From: Uranotaenia lowii
Taxonomy: Eukaryota > Arthropoda > Insecta > Diptera > Culicidae
Reading direction: 5' to 3'
Length of the DNA: 64,000 nucleotides
NCBI RefSeq assembly: GCF_029784155.1
Contig: NC_073692.1
Coordinates: 426,851,324-426,915,323 of the forward strand
Shown here piece by piece: positions 45,992-57,363 of the stretch. Below the pieces are notes generated by a model. It was not told the DNA's origin. It made no database searches and saw nothing but the letters and a program-made list of their open reading frames with translations. Position 1 is the first letter of the stretch. Each line of letters begins with the position of its first letter. Made by a program: the position numbers and the translations under genes.

Positions 45992-48393
45992 TATATGATT
46001 TGAAGCGAGTTATTTTATTCATCAATTCTTGAATATTCCATATACATAAAGCTAAAGGTTTTCAAAAAAAAAAAACGACTAAAACTCAGAAAGTCAATTT
46101 TTGGCCAAATTTTTTTTCTCGAGAAAAAAAACATTTGGTTAAAAAAAAACTCCCTTCCTCTATTCAAGAGAATACAAAAATTTCAAGCACAGTTCGGTAG
46201 AACAGGTGAATCAAATCTCAATCAGTTCAATCAATGATCTGAAGTTAGCTCTACTCAGTCCAAAATTTAAGTTGTTATTTATACTTAGACTAGCTGATCC
46301 CGTACGAACTTCGTTTCGCTTTTAAACAGTATTTATGAGCGACCGATTTGCTTGCCTACCGTCGAAAAAAACACCCGGGTACGAATTTTCGTCTTGGTTG
46401 GAGGCATAATAAACAAATTATTTCTAAAACATATAAAAGTTAATTTGAACGACCCCTTTTTCTGTCGTCTGACACAAAATTTTTAACCAGGAATGTTCTT
46501 GTTTTGGTATGTTTGCAACTTTTGGAGATATTGAACAATGGAAACATGCCATTTTTAAAAGTAATCACCGAGAAAGTACCATTAAACATCAAAATAGTGA
46601 CTTGAAAGCTTAAATGAAGTTGTGTAATTTTACAATTGTCACAACTCTTTCAAACAAAGTTTGTCTCGAAACTCGCTTCGAAATAAGTTAAACAAATTTT
46701 TCTTTTTTTAAGGTTAGTTTTTGAAAAAAAATTCTTATAAACATGTTGTTTCAAAAGATATAGCTTCAACAAAGTTTCTTAAAATTTGATGATCTACAAC
46801 TTTCTTCAAGACGCCAAGTGATAAAATTATAAATACAAAAAATAGAAAAATTATCTAACTTATATGTGAATTGATCAGGAAAATATTTATAATCAAATAT
46901 GCGTATTTGAAAACGATGAAACATTGTTGAACATACCATAAAGCTATTTTGACAATTAGGCCTTCAAAAAGCCCATAATCACGTTTTTCGAGCTCTAAAT
47001 AACTGTGCGCTGGGAGGAATATTTGTTTCACTATTTAACAATAATACACATTTTACAACACCTGTTTTTAAAATTTTCTTTTTGGTCAACTTTCGATGGA
47101 CTTTCCCAAGAAAACAACGACAGATCTGGGAGGTCCCCCCTATGAAGGTACAACAAATGCTAACATATTCTTTTCTAAACTCAAAATTTAAAATTCTTAA
47201 TTAAATTTTGATGAACGTGTAATTTACACGCTTTAAAAGCGAATCAAGAGTAACAATCTCGACTCAGAACTAAGGCCAAAACCTCGAAATCTTATCCCAG
47301 GTCCGTAATTCTACTCTACCTAGTTATCTATTCGAAAATTTTCTCACTTGGTGATAGACATAAAGCTTGTACTCGAAAAACGCTACCAAAAGTTATTCAC
47401 AAAATGAGTTGGCGCATGAATTTATGATACAGTCCTCAGTCTCCAATATCGAATTTTCAATAAGATAAGACTCACTAAGGTTGTCCGGATTTTCCCCGAT
47501 TTTTTTTAACTTTATTTGCAAAACCAAAGATAAATTTAAATTGCTTGATAACAATTATGTACTTCGCGTCTAAAAAAATTTTTTGAGCAAAGTTAAACGG
47601 GCTGATGTGTTCTGATGAAAAATAAAACAAAACTTTTCAAGTTTTTTCTTCTCGATTTCCATTGAAGATTCCCAAATTTGCCTGAATATTGCCCAGATTT
47701 TGGGTTGTAAACTTTGAAATCGAATGCCCGAATTTTGCAAGATAAAATAGCCCGGATTTGCCCTGCCCGGAAAAGTGGGAGAAAATATCTGATGAGCTTA
47801 GGTTTAATTCGTTTCCGATGTTCTGTTTCCAATTTTTTTTTTTTATAAAAATCAAAATTTATTGCATGTGGCCGGATTGTGAAATCTGTATCCAGTTTAT
47901 TATTCTCGATTTTCTGTTCGGTTCATCATTGGGACGAAATCCTGATTCGAATCTTGGTTTTGTATTTAAAACTAAATGAGATTCATTTTCCATGTTCGAA
48001 ATTCATCATTCCGAAATTTTAAAAAGAAAATATTTAAAATAACAAACGATTTTTAAGATTTAGATTTAAAATTTTAACTTTTAATTCTTATGCAGAATGG
48101 TTCCATAATGGTTATCCAAAATTGAAATAACAGAGTTTCTTAATTCAGAATTTTCATTCAGATTGACTAACTTAAATACGAATAAATAATTGAAGAAAGA
48201 ATACATACAGAAAATCAAAGATTCAAAATTCAAATAAGAGATAAGATTCTGGTAAAAGATTCTGGTTTAAAATGCCATTTATGATTCATGATAATTGGGA
48301 ATTTTTGTTTGGAATTGACATTTAGAAATCGATTTCAAATTGGGAATTCAGAATTTTTATTCAGATTCAAAATGCAGAAATCAGATTCTTTAA
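45992..48393. other. AT-rich region of decayed repeats
   Basis: No gene. At about 46,292, CTAGCTGATCCCGTACGAAC resembles the left end of the element inserted at 51,777, suggesting another fragment of that family. Words such as CCCGGATTT recur at 47,480-47,770. Between 48,010 and 48,380 there are imperfect repeats of AATTCAGAATT-type words. Confidence 0.4.
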
Positions 48394-48786
48394 TGTGTCG
48401 GCCTTAGCGGTGAAAAGTGATGTCCTTTTTAGTAGGGATATCTAAAGATTATGAAATTTTTATATAGGTGGATAGAAGGTTAGATGAAATGAAAGATGTT
48501 GAAAATGTGCGGGTAGAATTTTATTTAGAAGCATATCATCACATATCAAATTTTTGTTCCTCACGGGCCTACTACTATGAAGCGGTAGATACAGATAGAG
48601 TTGCATCTACCACCACAACGGAACCAAAATTTGATATGTGATGATATGCTTCTAAATAAAATTCTACCCGCTCATTTTCAACATCTTTCATTTCATCTAA
48701 CCTTCTATCCACCTATATAAAAATTTCATAATCTTTAGATGTCCCTACTAAAAAGGACATCACTTTTCACCGCTAAGGCCGACACA
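48394..48786. mobile_element. 393-bp near-perfect palindromic MITE at TTAA
   Basis: The left arm starts TGTGTCGGCCTTAGCGGTGA and the right arm ends TCACCGCTAAGGCCGACACA. The arms stay complementary with very few mismatches for about 170 bp on each side. A short loop near 48,565-48,610 separates them. TTAA flanks both sides (48390-48393 and 48787-48790), fitting a TTAA target duplication as in piggyBac. There is no ORF. Near identity of the arms suggests recent origin or gene conversion between arms. Confidence 0.9.
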
Positions 48787-49670
48787 TTAAAGTAACATAC
48801 AAACATTACGGTGGTTAATCTCTTCATGAAATCAGATTCGGAATTAAAATTCAAAATGGCCCAAAAAAAAATACAAAACAGGTGAAAACCAGTATTATAA
48901 AATAAGATCTGAACTCATTTTTAAGATTGTGTTCTACGAAAAATCTTAACTTAAATTTAAATTTAATTATTAATGATCACTTATTGTTGATAAAATAACT
49001 TGCACTTAATCGTCAGGTTCAGGAAAATTCAGCTGGAAATATATTTTGTTGGTGTGTTGTTTAACATTATTTATATTGAGATACTTGAACTAACTAAACT
49101 AACAAACTCAAATCTGAAAGTATCGAGTTCACAAGAGTTGAAAATAAATCTGATGTGAACCCCAAACAAGTTTTTCTTTCAAATGAAGCCTTCAAGATGC
49201 CTCATTTTTTTAAGCTTTAAACTCTTTTTGGACTTATTGCCGAAAGCAATGATTTTAAATGAATTACTATTAATATAAAAGAACGTAAACCCGAATAATG
49301 AGATATTTTTAGTATCCACTATTTTTCAAACAACAACTTTATAGGGAAAAATTTTCAACAAACCCCCATGAAGCAGTTCTTCCTTACTATGGCCCTGGTT
49401 GTAGCAAAAATAATAAAAAGAAATCTTCGAAAAAACTCCATTGCCATAAAATCTATTTTTGAGAAAACTTGCTTTAAAGATTCTGAATTGATTAATTTTT
49501 TGTATGCAGGTAGATACCTATCTTTCAAAAAGTTTAAATTTTCATTCAAGCAAAAAGTATGGTGAAAAAAATAAAAATTTATAATTCGCTTAGAGTGAAG
49601 ATCGATATATCGTGTTATGAAGAATCGTTTAACTCATTAACTCGAAATTGACCTAGTTTTGCTAATAGCG
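48787..49670. other. AT-rich gap, no gene
   Basis: Small ORFs only; none with a motif. 48,830-48,990 resembles the decayed AATTC-rich repeat on the other side of the palindrome. Confidence 0.4.
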
Positions 49671-49751
49671 CCGATGTAGTCTAACGGATAGACTGATGCC
49701 ATTATGGTTTTGGTATGCCAGGGATACCGGGTTCGATTTCCGGTATCGGCA
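49671..49751 (+). repeat. tRNA-derived SINE head
   Basis: GCCGATG at the start pairs with TATCGGC at the end as a 7-bp acceptor stem. The D-arm is GTCT...AGAC with an A-box TAGTCTAACGG. The T-arm is CCGGG TTCGATT TCCGG with a B-box GGTTCGATTTCC. The anticodon arm is irregular, with an 11-base loop between ATGCC and GGTAT, so this is not a functional tRNA. A second T-arm-like hairpin with a perfect B-box, GGTTCGAGTCC, follows at 49,762-49,777. The downstream AT-rich tail fits a SINE. Confidence 0.65.
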
Positions 49752-50276
49752 AGAAAACTGATGGGTTCGAGTCCCATAAGTGGCCGACAGGTAAGATGTG
49801 TTTCTTCTTATAAATGACTATATAATAAGAATATTCAATTAGTTGCCAGCTTACCAGATATATACACGGATGCCGGAATACCTGTAAGTAAACAAATCCA
49901 CCTGATTGACTCGTTCTTCCTAAATAAAGCTACATCAACACAATACATTCATTCATAACAGTTCATTCGAAGCCATGGAGTTCGGTTATAGTGTATGCGT
50001 TGTATTGGAGATTTGTCAAACTTAATAATTTAAAGAATGCATGTGAGCACATACTGGCAGAAACTTAAGTGAATCCTTGCACCCATGGTGGATAACCAAC
50101 ATAACATAATATAAAATTGATCTATTTTGCTAATATCCTTCTGGCTCTGGAGGCCACGAATATGTTGAGAAGTGGTACAGCTCGTAGATAAGAAAGCTCT
50201 TCTAGACAAGAGCCTATCATATCACGGTCTGTAAGACATCTAAATCCTAATTTGTTTCGCAAAGTGTCGTACATCA
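49752..50276. other. Probable SINE body and spacer
   Basis: Contains the second T-arm-like hairpin (49,759-49,776) and then AT-rich sequence with AATAAAGC near 49,925. The 3' boundary of the SINE is not resolved, because I found no target duplication. No gene. Confidence 0.35.
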
Positions 50277-50284
50277 ATCTAGAT

Positions 50285-51477
50285 CAGTGGTTTTCAAACT
50301 TTTTTCCTTAACCGCCCCGTTTTGCTAAATTTTTGAGCTCAACGCCCCCCTGAACGAATTTTCGAAAAATCTTTAGAAATAATGCTAATTGATGTCGTTG
50401 TAAAACCTTAAGCTTTTGAAATTTTATTGTAGTATAATTTGAAACGTTCAATGAAGCACATCTGAAAATGGTTAAAATTGACTTGAGAAGACCGAGATAC
50501 CAGCGCATAACCGTCAAATGCAGCCAGACCAAACTAAAAATTCATTCAAAATCAAATTGCTTCAAACCCCAAGTCTGAAATTAGAAAGATATGTAAATTT
50601 TTCAGTACAAATACTTAAACTTGAAAACAAAAAAAATATCTGAAACATTTAGCCAACAAAATTGTTTTCTAGTTAAATTTGCCTTTTATTATTCACAAGA
50701 TATTTACTCTCAATTCGGTGAAATAGCATAAAAAGTCTAATACAAACTATTATGACATTTGCAGACTAAATTTGAATAGGTTTCTTTTACGCGTCTTAAA
50801 TCCTTACTTAGGTTCCTACAACTTAATTCCGACAATTTAGTGAAAATCCAATAACTTTTGATGTTTAATCATAAAAAATTGCCGAATTTCATTTTTTTAG
50901 CGATTGAATTAAAGATCAGTAAATAAGAACTAAAAATAAAAGATCCTTTGATTTGTTAGCATTCCTCTTTTTCATTCCAAAAATCTATGACCAAATCTGT
51001 GAAGCCTTTAAATACAGATTTTATTCGAAAGATTTGTTTTGTCAATTTATTAAGACAATTCTTTTTAAAGATTTTCAGTCAATGCCATCCAAAATTTATG
51101 CTATTTAGTACAACCCAAAATAAACTTACAAAATCAGATCAATATACAGATCGTGTACAAAATCTGTCTGTGATTGTGACTTATAGAGACAAAAACTTGC
51201 TTAACAACTCTGTGAGTTTACATATATTTGTCCTTAATCTGGCTATCATTTGGTATCAGAGTTCTTCAAAGTTGTTTTATTACTGAGCATTGAACTTACT
51301 CGTTGTCAATTCAATTCTAAGTTGTTCCTTAATTTGTGGAAATGTGAATTTGAATATGACCTAACCGCCCCCCTGAGTCCTTCAAACGCCACCCAAATTT
51401 CAAAGTTGAGCTCACCGCTCCCCTAGAAGCTCTCGACGCCCCCTTGGGGGCGGTAGAGACCACTTTGAAAACCACTG
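50285..51477. mobile_element. Non-autonomous hAT element, 1,193 bp
   Basis: Terminal inverted repeats CAGTGGTTTTCAAACT (left) and its complement ending CACTTTGAAAACCACTG (right) are flanked by a perfect 8-bp duplication ATCTAGAT (50277-50284 and 51478-51485). This is the hallmark of hAT transposons. Subterminal regions share CCGCCCC/GCCCCC-rich sequence with GAGCTCA in both ends. Longest open frame about 99 codons, no transposase motif, so it depends on an autonomous partner. Confidence 0.92.
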
Positions 51478-51776
51478 ATCTAGATTGTTTGCTAGCTATG
51501 AATCCAACATTTTTAAGATGAATAAAAAATTATTAAACTATGTTTTCTGAGACTACCAGATAGACAAATGTTATTAAAATATAGGTAGCTTTTAAGTGCT
51601 TTTAAGTTTTATTGGTTTTTAGGCCTCTCTCAGATGTAGTCCAGGCCCCGTTCGATTTTGGCAACACGCCCGTATATTTTGTGTTGCCAAAATCGAACGT
51701 TTTTTCCCATCTTGTTTTTCAGTTATTTTTACAAAAAAAAACTATTATTATTATCAAAAACGTTATTTATATTCAA

Positions 51777-54745
51777 CTAGCAGACCCGGTAAACTTCGTC
51801 TTACCATGTTCAACTGGGCGCCTATTTTCAATTTTTCCTAGTTTTCTTTACATTTCCTTTCATTCCCTTTACTCGAATCGTCCCGCTTACTTCTATCAAA
51901 ATTAAACCTAAGAATTTTAACTCAACGAGTTTTTTAAAATCCAATTTTTGTAACTTTTTCCATAAATATCTGTATGTTGATAATATGTATGTATCATTCG
52001 CTGTACATATTCCATTTAGTAGATTTATTCCGTTTTGTTCGAGTTCACATTAAGGTTTCAACCGAAATAAAAAGTTTCTCATTTATTGGAATATATTGCT
52101 TATGAATCTTTTTTAAAATAGAATTTTGAATATCGGGACAATTTTCGGAGTATATGCCGAATATTTTGCCTAACGCAGCGCTTTCAGCTCCCAATTAGCT
52201 TTGGATGGTGTATTCTTTAGAGCTGAAGAAATGAAACACATATGAAAAGATTTTTTACTAACCATTTTCAAACAGTTTTTTATTCACCATCCTCATGCTT
52301 CGAAGCAGTTTGAATTAAAATCCATCTTTCTGATTTTCTGATACTTAAGTTATAGACTTTACACATTTCAACTTAAAATGTTCCCAAACAGCACTTGCAA
52401 TGGCATCCAATCTGACGATTTTGTATGCTGCAAATTCCTTTTTTTTTATTCAAGCAAAAAATGCAAATTAATTCCTTTGGACTTTAACCCAATGAATCAA
52501 CGAAACGATTGGTATTGAAAATAGGAAAACATCTGTTTAGATATATTCAGCCATTATTTTTACTGTCATGTCTCATTACAAAATATCCTTAACATTGTTG
52601 GTGGTGATATGTGATTTCATTTTCGATTAAGTAATATTTTTATGATTTAATAAAATTTAATTGAAAAGCAGATTTTTTTAAATTTAATAGATCGAAATGG
52701 AATAATCTGTTCAGGCTCCGATGGTTTCGTGAGTTCAATTCAAAAATGAAACACCGGGGCAAATGCAACGAATATCACCACAGTTCAACTTTAATTTTTT
52801 CTGAAAAAAATTATATTTTCAAAAAAAATATTAGTTATGTTGACAAAAAGAAATATCGAAGCATACATTTGACCCATTTATTGGGGCAAGTGAAAACAGA
52901 TATGTCTTTTTCAGATGCGTCATTGAAAAGACTTTAAAATGAATTAAATACTTGTTCATGTTTGTCTGTTTTATCAACTTTCAATGATATATCCTAAGTT
53001 TTTCTCCGGAATAAATTAATGCTTGGTACTTCAATTTCACTGAATGCTGTTCAACCAAAAGACCTTTATAATAATTTTGAATATCCGCTTCAGATTCAAC
53101 ACTCGGGATATCCTTTCTGGCCATTTTGGAGATAAAGTTCTTGAATTGTAGATGTTTCATTGCTACATGGCGCGTTTTCACTTATTCCACCTCAGAAATT
53201 ACAGGAATTTATATTACTTTTAACACTTGCAGGTCATATCAAAAGTTCATCATAAAAATCTGTTGCCCCTGGAATATTTATCACAAAAAAAACTTTTCAA
53301 CAAAAAAGTGAATCAAAAGTCTCTTCTATGTAGCCAAAATATGTTAAACAAAAACATACTATCCATGTTAAGTTTGTATTTGAATTGTGGGTAAACAAAC
53401 AGTAAACGTGTAAACAGTTTTTTGATGAATGATTAAAAAAAAAGAGTTGAGTTCATTTAATCAGACAGTTTTTTCGGGCCCACCAATTTTTAGATGATGA
53501 AATAATGTATACATTTTTTGTAAAAGTTGAAAGTTTGCACTTGCTCTAGTTTACCTTCTTAACTGAAAATTCTTCCGAAAAATGCATAAATAATCTCACT
53601 TTTGTTATTGAAAAGTAGATTATTTTATTGATAACTTCAACTTACGTTTGCAAAAAATCATAAAGTTCATACGGCCTTAAAAAATTTCAATGCTATCTAA
53701 TCTATTTCAAAGAACAGACTTTCGTTCAGTTAATGTGTCCAGCGTTCTAGGCGTATTGGATTATACGAAATTGAATGTAAAGCTTACCAATTTCTTAATT
53801 TCAAACGCCCGCAAAGTGTCATTATTTCATATTTATCATTACCAAGTTCATATTTCTTGGACAACAATTTACTACTTAAATTAACACGAATAAAAAATGG
53901 TTATAATATTTGAAATTGTTTACATGGTTTTGATTCGATCGATAGAATATCAATCCGTGCGCATCTACGCGTCATTTATTTCCACGTGCTGTGTACAATT
54001 TAGCAAGAAAAAACATATCTCACGTGCATAAGAAATATAGGTAGGTACTTGGTTGAGAAACAGGCGCCTTATTTAAAAAAATTTCCAGCGACCAATGAAC
54101 AGTATGCTTTGGTTACTATTATCTTGCAACGACGTTTGCTAGCGACGCCTCGCCCATGGAGACGAAAAACAAACCCCTCAAAGAAAAGAAAATTTCTAAA
54201 AATGGATGACTGTCTTTTCAATTTCAGATTTTGGCAAAACAAAATTTATTTGTTTTATTCGATCGGCAAAATGCCAATCTGAGTCACATCTAGGCGTCAT
54301 TTATAACCATGTGCTGTAGAAATGAGCTAGGAATCAAGAAAAAAATTACATAAAGGCATCATATAGCCATCCCTTGCATTGAAAATATGCTTGGTTGAGA
54401 AATACGCGCCAAAATATTCTCACTGATCAGTATGCTATGCCATGGTTACTATCCTCTCGCGACGTTGGCGCGCGACGCCTCGACCATAGAGACGAAAAAC
54501 AAACCGCCCAAAGGAAAAAAAAATATCGAGAAAATGGATGTCATGACTTTAATTTGGTTCGAAAAACTACAAACTTTGTATGAGCGCCCCCCCTCCCTTA
54601 AGTCGGATAGGGTTTTAACTATTATAGAAACCATCTCTGGCCCCAAAAACCCTCAGATGCCAATTTTTACGGTGATTGGTTCAGTAGTTTCCGAGTCTAT
54701 AGGGAACAGACAGACAGACAAACATTCATTTTTATATATATAGAT
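51777..54745. mobile_element. About 3-kb unclassified element nested in the TIR copy
   Basis: The left end CTAGCAGACCCGGTAAACTT and the right end with an ACAGACAGACAGACAAAC run then TTTTTATATATATAGA are of a type widespread in insect genomes. The left end resembles 46,292. Two diverged direct repeats of about 310 bp lie inside (about 53,935-54,220 and 54,245-54,550). They share GGTTGAGAAA, GACGCCTCG and GAGACGAAAAACAAAC. No recognisable protein; open frames are under 110 codons. The class could not be settled from sequence alone. Confidence 0.5.
53935..54550. repeat. Two-copy direct repeat, about 310-bp unit
   Basis: Shared landmarks in the same order in both halves: GCGTCATTTAT, CACGTGCTGT or CATGTGCTGT, CTTGGTTGAGAAA, CAGTATGCT, GGTTACTAT, GCGACG..., GACGCCTCG and GAGACGAAAAACAAAC. 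They are diverged by indels and substitutions. Internal to the nested element. Confidence 0.7.
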
Positions 54746-55737
54746 TTCCGATCATTTGTAGTCATTTTTCAAGTTTTTCATAATGCTTTTTATGCATTTT
54801 GCACTTTTCTTGTTTTGTTTATAATGTTTGTTTCCTTTTGTCATATTTGCTGTTTTTGTCATTCTTCATCATTTTGTAGTTGTTTTTTGTCGTATTCAGT
54901 ATTTTGTTTGAATTTGTTTTTGAACTTTTTGAATTTTTGACCTTTTTTCATTTTTCTTTAGTATTTATTGTTGCTTTTTATCACCATTTCAGAACATAAA
55001 ATCGTATTTATGGTGTTTGTGTAGATTAAATTGGTCCTATTATAACGAAAACTTAAAGGTAATGTTGTTTCTAAAAACCGTTCGATTTTGGCACATGTGC
55101 CAAAATCGAATGTTGCCAAAAACGAACGAGGCCTGTAGGGGAGGAGCGGGCTATATGCGCCTATTAAGCAGAACACTGATTTAATCAAATATCACATCGA
55201 ATATGTGTACAAAAACTATATACACGTGTGCAGGCATCTGTTTTCTATACATTGGAGTAATTTTTAAGTTAAAATTTTCTTCTGTTTCCGAGAAAATGAT
55301 TTTATTATAAGTGTTGTCTAAAATGCCGAACCTCAAACCGTGCGGGCTAAATGCGCCTATTTATGTTTTGAAAAAAATTTCTGTTTTTTGGACAATAATT
55401 CCGTATAATTTCATTGAAACTGCTAGAAAGTAATTATTTTTGTACGACAAAGCTGAAGTTTTATAAAAATCTACGTATATTATAATTTTATGGAATAAAA
55501 CAAAAGTTAGGGTTGCCATACTATGGAGGCAATTCATCCATGAGAAAAATTTTATCAAATCTGTTTTTAGATCTTCAATTCTCTCTTAAGATATTATTCA
55601 GAGCTTAGATTTGAAGGTTCAATGATAAAAATCAGTTATTTATTCTGTTTAACCTGTTATTTTAGGATGGAGGCATTTTACAAACATGATGAGGGCATAC
55701 AAAAACACTCTATTATTCCACTATATAATCATTATTT

Positions 55738-55752
55738 AACCTCCACAAAAGC
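55738..55752. repeat. Target-site duplication, left copy of jockey-clade element
   Basis: AACCTCCACAAAAGC, repeated exactly at 60253-60267 after the poly(A). Confidence 0.9.
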
Positions 55753-55932
55753 ACTTCCATCTGTACCGTTGAGCCGTCAACACGTACGCCGGAGCATCGT
55801 ATCGTTGCTGTGTACCTGCAGGAACATTTTACATTATTTATTTTTTTTCCTTACCTGTTTTTCAATCAGCACTTTTCAGTGCTAAAATTATTTTCATTTT
55901 CTTTTATTCATATTTTCTCTTTTCTTTCCAGC

Positions 55933-57363
55933 ATGGGGAAGTCATCGGCTGGCTCAAGGGCTGGTAGAAAGCGTATTGCCGAAACTAATTCAGGTCCATC
56001 GCCCAAAAAAGTTGAAATTTCCAACTCATTCGATGTCCTTCATAACATCGGTGATGAGGAAATATTCATATTTAATTCTGATAAGAGTACTAAGAAACCT
56101 TCTTCTTCTTATACTCTTAAAAACGAAAAGATTCCACCAATAACGGTCACGATTCCTGACTTCAATGCCTTTCGAAAAGAAATCGTCACTTCCGTTAAGG
56201 ATGTGAAGATTTCTTTTCAGATCGGTCGAAGGGGAACTGCTCGTATATTGGCGGAATCTTTTAATGATTTTCAAAAATTTTTAAATTATTTGAATAATAA
56301 AAAACATCAATTTTTTACTTACGACACTAGAAGTGATCGTCCATTTAAAGTTGTACTTCGTGGTCTCACCGGCGATCAGACACTGGATGAAATCACAGCT
56401 GAATTAAATTCTTTGTTAGGTTTTTCTCCAATTCAAGTAATTCAAATGAGGAAAAGAACCAACACGAATAATACCAGTAGTGTTGGTTTTGCTCCTGAAC
56501 TTTATTTGATCCATTTTAAAAAGGATCAGGTTAATAATTTGCAAATTCTTGAAAAGGCTCGTCTTATGTTTCATTGTCGAGTCAAATTCGAACCTTTTCG
56601 TAAATCTTCTACCAATTTTTTACAAAACATTACGCAATGTCGTCGTTGTCAAGCTTTTTGTCATGGCACTAAAAATTGTAGAATGAATGCCAGATGCATG
56701 TTTTGCGGCTCATTCGATCATGAAAAATCTAAATGCCTTTTTGGTGGTGATAAGCCAAAAACAGAATTTTTTAAGTGTGCGAATTGCGCAGGTAATCATT
56801 CCTCGAATTCTCTAGAATGTCCCGTTAGGGCAAAAATTGTTGCTTCTAGGAAAAATCCCAAAGTTTCCAGAAAAGTTTCTTCTCCTCCTTCCTCTTTTTC
56901 GTCTTCACACGTCAGACCGGCAAACAACCTGCCTGTTCGCGGTCAGCCTCGGCCTACATTGGAATCACGGCTGGGTAATACCCGAAGTGATTTTAATGTT
57001 ACCTGTGCTGAATCTGCGCCCCAGACTCGTTGTTTATCGTTCTCAGAGGTGGTTGAAAATGGGTTGCCCTCTTCAGGTTCAACTAATAAAAATGGGAAAA
57101 AACCAAGTCTCAACGTTCACGCGAAGGCTTGGGAAAATCCCCGAAATTCAAATACTTTTTCTTCTCCTTCATTTTCTGATCCTAACAATTTTGTTGATTT
57201 GGGTGAAATTACTGAGGAAAAATTAAAATTTTTGCATCAAAATTTAATGGAAATGATGAAACTTATGTTGAAAGCAAATTCAATGTTTGAAGCTTTCCAA
57301 ACTTCTTTTAATTATGCTAACAAAATTATTATGACTTTGCGATTCCCTCATGGATCCAAATAG
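55933..57363 (+). CDS. ORF1, gag-like nucleic-acid-binding protein of jockey-clade element
   Basis: 476 aa from the ATG that follows CTTTCCAGC. An upstream in-frame ATG at 55810 would add a hydrophobic, Phe-rich stretch that looks non-coding. The N terminus is basic (SSAGSRAGRKRIAE). The middle (PFKVVLRGLTGDQTLDEITA) is the conserved region of jockey-type gags. Three CCHC/CCHC-like knuckles follow: CRRCQAFCHGTKNC, CMFCGSFDHEKSKC and CANCAGNHSSNSLEC. A Ser/Pro-rich linker and a C-terminal helix complete it. It binds element RNA to form the RNP. The ORF ends 14 nt inside ORF2. Confidence 0.93.
   Translation: MGKSSAGSRAGRKRIAETNSGPSPKKVEISNSFDVLHNIGDEEIFIFNSDKSTKKPSSSYTLKNEKIPPITVTIPDFNAFRKEIVTSVKDVKISFQIGRRGTARILAESFNDFQKFLNYLNNKKHQFFTYDTRSDRPFKVVLRGLTGDQTLDEITAELNSLLGFSPIQVIQMRKRTNTNNTSSVGFAPELYLIHFKKDQVNNLQILEKARLMFHCRVKFEPFRKSSTNFLQNITQCRRCQAFCHGTKNCRMNARCMFCGSFDHEKSKCLFGGDKPKTEFFKCANCAGNHSSNSLECPVRAKIVASRKNPKVSRKVSSPPSSFSSSHVRPANNLPVRGQPRPTLESRLGNTRSDFNVTCAESAPQTRCLSFSEVVENGLPSSGSTNKNGKKPSLNVHAKAWENPRNSNTFSSPSFSDPNNFVDLGEITEEKLKFLHQNLMEMMKLMLKANSMFEAFQTSFNYANKIIMTLRFPHGSK

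Larger units (their letters stand above)
51642..55135. mobile_element. TIR element of the CAGGCCCCGTTCG family, split by an insertion
   Basis: The left end CAGGCCCCGTTCGATTTTGG and the right end (reverse complement CAGGCCTCGTTCGTTTTTGG) are inverted repeats. The TA flank on the right is clear; on the left it is not. Interior pieces at 51,720-51,776 and 54,746-55,070 match the copy at 60,609 onward. The 3-kb stretch between them has no counterpart there, so a second element sits inside. The undisturbed element would be about 0.5 kb and appears non-coding. Confidence 0.65.

Noticed and set aside
49671..49751. Functional tRNA gene
   Set aside because: The anticodon arm has an 11-base loop and cannot form a normal 7-base anticodon loop, so it is a SINE head instead.
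55810..55932. N-terminal extension of retrotransposon ORF1
   Set aside because: Phe-rich hydrophobic stretch from T-rich 5' UTR; the ATG at 55933 starts the basic gag-like sequence.
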